This document shows positions 5,049 to 6,402 of a stretch of 6,402 nucleotides of DNA, one piece after another; position 1 is the first letter of the stretch, and each line of letters opens with the position of its first letter. This stretch comes from Rhodanobacteraceae bacterium UBA703 (GTDB lineage: Bacteria > Pseudomonadota > Gammaproteobacteria > Xanthomonadales > Rhodanobacteraceae), in the NCBI GenBank assembly GCA_002297645.1, contig DBMH01000328.1:1-6402 (forward strand), given 5' to 3'. The translations under genes and the position numbers were made by a program. The notes under the pieces are model-generated. The model worked only from the letters and a program-made list of their open reading frames with translations. It was not told the DNA's origin and ran no database searches.

Positions 5049-6164
5049 ATGTTTCCACCGTCCTTCCGACCCGCGGATGTTTCCGTCGAGGCCTTGCGCT
5101 TCATCGGGCGGACCCATCGCCTGCGCGTGCTCGGGCTCGGTCTGGGCGCGATCGCGGTCGGGGCGGTGCTCTACGAGAACGGCGCGAGCCTGCCGGTCTG
5201 GTCGCTGCTGCTGTTCGACGGCTTCATCTGGCCGCATCTCGCCTACCTGATCGCTTTCCGCTCGGCGGCACCCGTACGCGCGGAAGAACGCAACCTGATC
5301 ATCGACTCCGCGATGGGCGGCCTCTGGGTGGTGCTCATGCGGTTCGGCCTGGTGCCCAGCATCGTCCTCATGACCATGCTCTCGATGGACAAGATCAGCG
5401 TCGGCGGCTGGCGATTGCTGTGGCGCGCCAGCGCGGCGGCTCTCCTGGCCGGCGGCGTGACGCTCGCGGTGTGCCTGCTGCTCGGCGGCTGGGCGCCGAA
5501 GCCGGAGGTCTCGATGTCAAGCCTCGCCGCCGCCGTCCCGCTGCTCGTGGCCTATCCGCTGCTGATCAGCTCGGCGACGCAGGGGCTCGCGCGGCGCGAG
5601 CGCATGCACCGGCGCGAGCTGGAGCGGCTGGCGGCGATCGATCCGGCGACCGGCCTGCTGAACCGCCCCAACTGGGAGCATGCCGTGGTGCGCGAGCTCG
5701 CCCGCATGCAGCGCCATGGCGTACCGGCGTCGCTGGTGATGATCGACATCGACCACTTCAAGGACATCAACGACGGCTACGGGCACCCGGTGGGCGACGA
5801 GGTGATCCGCCTGATGGCGCGCGCGATCCTGACCTGCGTCCGCGAGGGAGACGTGGCCTGCCGCTACGGCGGCGACGAGTTCGGCATCCTGCTGACCGAC
5901 ACCAACGGCAAGGCGGCCCTGGCGACCGCCGAGCGCCTGCGCGCCCGCGTCGCCGCGGCGACGTTCTCGGCCTCCCCGGGCCTGCGCTGCTCGGTCAGCG
6001 TCGGGATCGGCAGCGCCACCCGCGACCTGGCCGACGCCCGCAACTGGATCGAACGCGCCGATGCCGCGCTCTACAAGGCCAAAACGACGGGGAGGAACCG
6101 GATCTGGTTGGACGAAGGTCCAACGGCCGATCCGGTACTTTCGTCACTTCAAAATCGTGGTTAG
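5049..6164 (+). CDS. Diguanylate cyclase with MASE2 membrane sensor (DgcC/AdrA type)
   Basis: This 371-residue inner-membrane enzyme makes cyclic di-GMP from two GTP. Residues about 15-180 are a MASE2 domain of several membrane helices; FIWPHLAYLIAFR (59-71) and the following NLIIDSAMGGLWVVLM closely resemble E. coli DgcC (AdrA/YaiC), which is also 371 residues by my recollection. The GGDEF domain covers about 192-352: DPATGLLNR (198-206), IDIDHFKDIND (232-242), the active site GGDEF at 274-278 and a terminal ALYKAKTTGRNR (340-351). R265-E-G-D268, five residues before GGDEF, is the RxxD inhibitory site, so product feedback is expected. No EAL or HD-GYP domain is present. The product would promote biofilm or matrix formation and limit motility. 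I chose the ATG at 5049 on family length; a TTG at 4980 would add 23 residues without resemblance. GGAG (5032-5035) is 13 bases upstream, rather far for a ribosome site. The final codons run into the promoter of the next gene. Confidence 0.94.
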   Translation: MFPPSFRPADVSVEALRFIGRTHRLRVLGLGLGAIAVGAVLYENGASLPVWSLLLFDGFIWPHLAYLIAFRSAAPVRAEERNLIIDSAMGGLWVVLMRFGLVPSIVLMTMLSMDKISVGGWRLLWRASAAALLAGGVTLAVCLLLGGWAPKPEVSMSSLAAAVPLLVAYPLLISSATQGLARRERMHRRELERLAAIDPATGLLNRPNWEHAVVRELARMQRHGVPASLVMIDIDHFKDINDGYGHPVGDEVIRLMARAILTCVREGDVACRYGGDEFGILLTDTNGKAALATAERLRARVAAATFSASPGLRCSVSVGIGSATRDLADARNWIERADAALYKAKTTGRNRIWLDEGPTADPVLSSLQNRG

Positions 6165-6190
6165 CACTTGTCCGTTTTTGCGGGTATGAT
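6161..6190 (+). promoter_or_regulatory. Promoter of the cold-shock gene
   Basis: TTAGCA (6161-6166, 4 of 6) and TATGAT (6185-6190, 5 of 6) are separated by 18 bp. The -35 overlaps the TAG stop of the cyclase gene (6162-6164). Transcription would begin near 6197, about 155 bases before the ATG. Confidence 0.6.
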
Positions 6191-6196
6191 CCGCGC

Positions 6197-6352
6197 ACTG
6201 TGTTTGCAAGGGTCACTGTGAATCGTGGCCCGATGCGGTTGATCCTCGGCGATCCGCTCATCGATCCAGCCCCGCTAGCTCCCTGCAACCCAGTCTCGAT
6301 GCGGAATGTTCCGGCATCGCGATGTTCAAACGTGTCATCAGGAGTTATGCAG
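6197..6352 (+). promoter_or_regulatory. Long structured 5' leader of the cold-shock mRNA
   Basis: If transcription starts near 6197 the untranslated leader is about 155 nt, close to the roughly 160-nt leader of E. coli cspA, which acts as an RNA thermosensor. Two foldable elements are visible. In 6232-6262, GATGCGG pairs with CCG-CATC around a CT bulge, with an inner GATC/GATC pair. In 6297-6319, CGATGC pairs with GCATCG (6 bp), followed after one bulged G by GGA/TCC around a 4-base loop. The second ends about 20 bases before the AGGAG. Thermosensor function is inferred from family and length, not demonstrated. Confidence 0.5.
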
Positions 6353-6402
6353 ATGTCGAATCGTCAGACCGGTACCGTCAAGTGGTTCAACGACGCGAAG
6401 GG
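6353..6402 (+). CDS. Cold-shock protein, CspA family (partial, 5' end only)
   Basis: The first 16 codons read MSNRQTGTVKWFNDAK, and the last two bases (GG) begin a Gly codon. TGTVKWFNDAKG is the first beta-strand and start of RNP1 of the cold-shock domain, a nucleic-acid-binding beta-barrel of about 70 residues that melts RNA structure as a chaperone. W11 and F12 are the family's conserved aromatic residues of that strand. AGGAG (6340-6344) is 8 bases before the ATG at 6353; an in-frame ATG at 6347 is too close to it. The rest of the gene is beyond the window, so it cannot be told which csp paralogue this is or whether it is cold-induced. Confidence 0.93.
   Translation, partial: MSNRQTGTVKWFNDAK

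Noticed and set aside
4544..5104. N-terminal extension of the patatin frame up to 5104
   Set aside because: The added 187 residues overlap the THX gene and are low-complexity; the ATG at 4543 has a good ribosome site and the usual short lead before the GGGAHG loop.
6168..6190. TTGTCC as the -35 of the cold-shock promoter
   Set aside because: It is only 11 bp from the TATGAT -10, too short; TTAGCA at 6161 has an 18-bp spacing.

Overview
The window is very GC-rich, densely coding and proteobacterial. Gene content points to a gammaproteobacterium, most plausibly Xanthomonadales/Lysobacterales: a ZnuD-like TonB-dependent receptor, a ZitB-type zinc exporter, a MASE2-GGDEF cyclase of the E. coli DgcC type, a tailed ribosomal protein THX and a CspA-type gene. 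This placement is inferred from protein resemblance and base composition; no rRNA or other marker gene is present.

Layout. (1) 25-4543 left part, metal homeostasis: a zinc-type TonB-dependent receptor (25-2007, minus) diverges from a small MerC-domain membrane protein (2160-2582, plus), which is followed 74 bp later by a ZitB-like CDF zinc exporter (2657-3583, plus). The 152-bp divergent region carries two AT-rich inverted repeats that fit the gammaproteobacterial Zur operator. Each one covers a TATAAC -10-like element pointing toward its own gene. This is the most informative signal in the window: it ties the uncharacterised MerC-like protein to zinc starvation together with the outer-membrane receptor. 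(2) 3593-4543: a patatin-like phospholipase on the minus strand, convergent with the exporter across only 9 bp. (3) 4645-4812: a 55-residue gene for 30S ribosomal protein THX with an unusual Lys/Ala/Pro tail, followed by a strong hairpin. (4) 5049-6164: a membrane-anchored diguanylate cyclase with MASE2 sensor, intact GGDEF active site and RxxD inhibitory site. (5) 6165-6402: promoter, roughly 150-nt structured leader and the first 16 codons of a cold-shock protein cut by the window edge.

Working together: the receptor would bring zinc across the outer membrane when zinc is scarce. The MerC-like protein would act in the inner membrane under the same control, in a role not yet known. The CDF pump removes excess cytoplasmic zinc. 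Import and export genes thus sit side by side, so where the exporter's own promoter lies matters. The remaining genes (lipase, ribosomal protein, c-di-GMP synthesis, cold shock) look like ordinary chromosomal housekeeping or signalling genes. I see no mobile element, CRISPR array, tRNA or rRNA.
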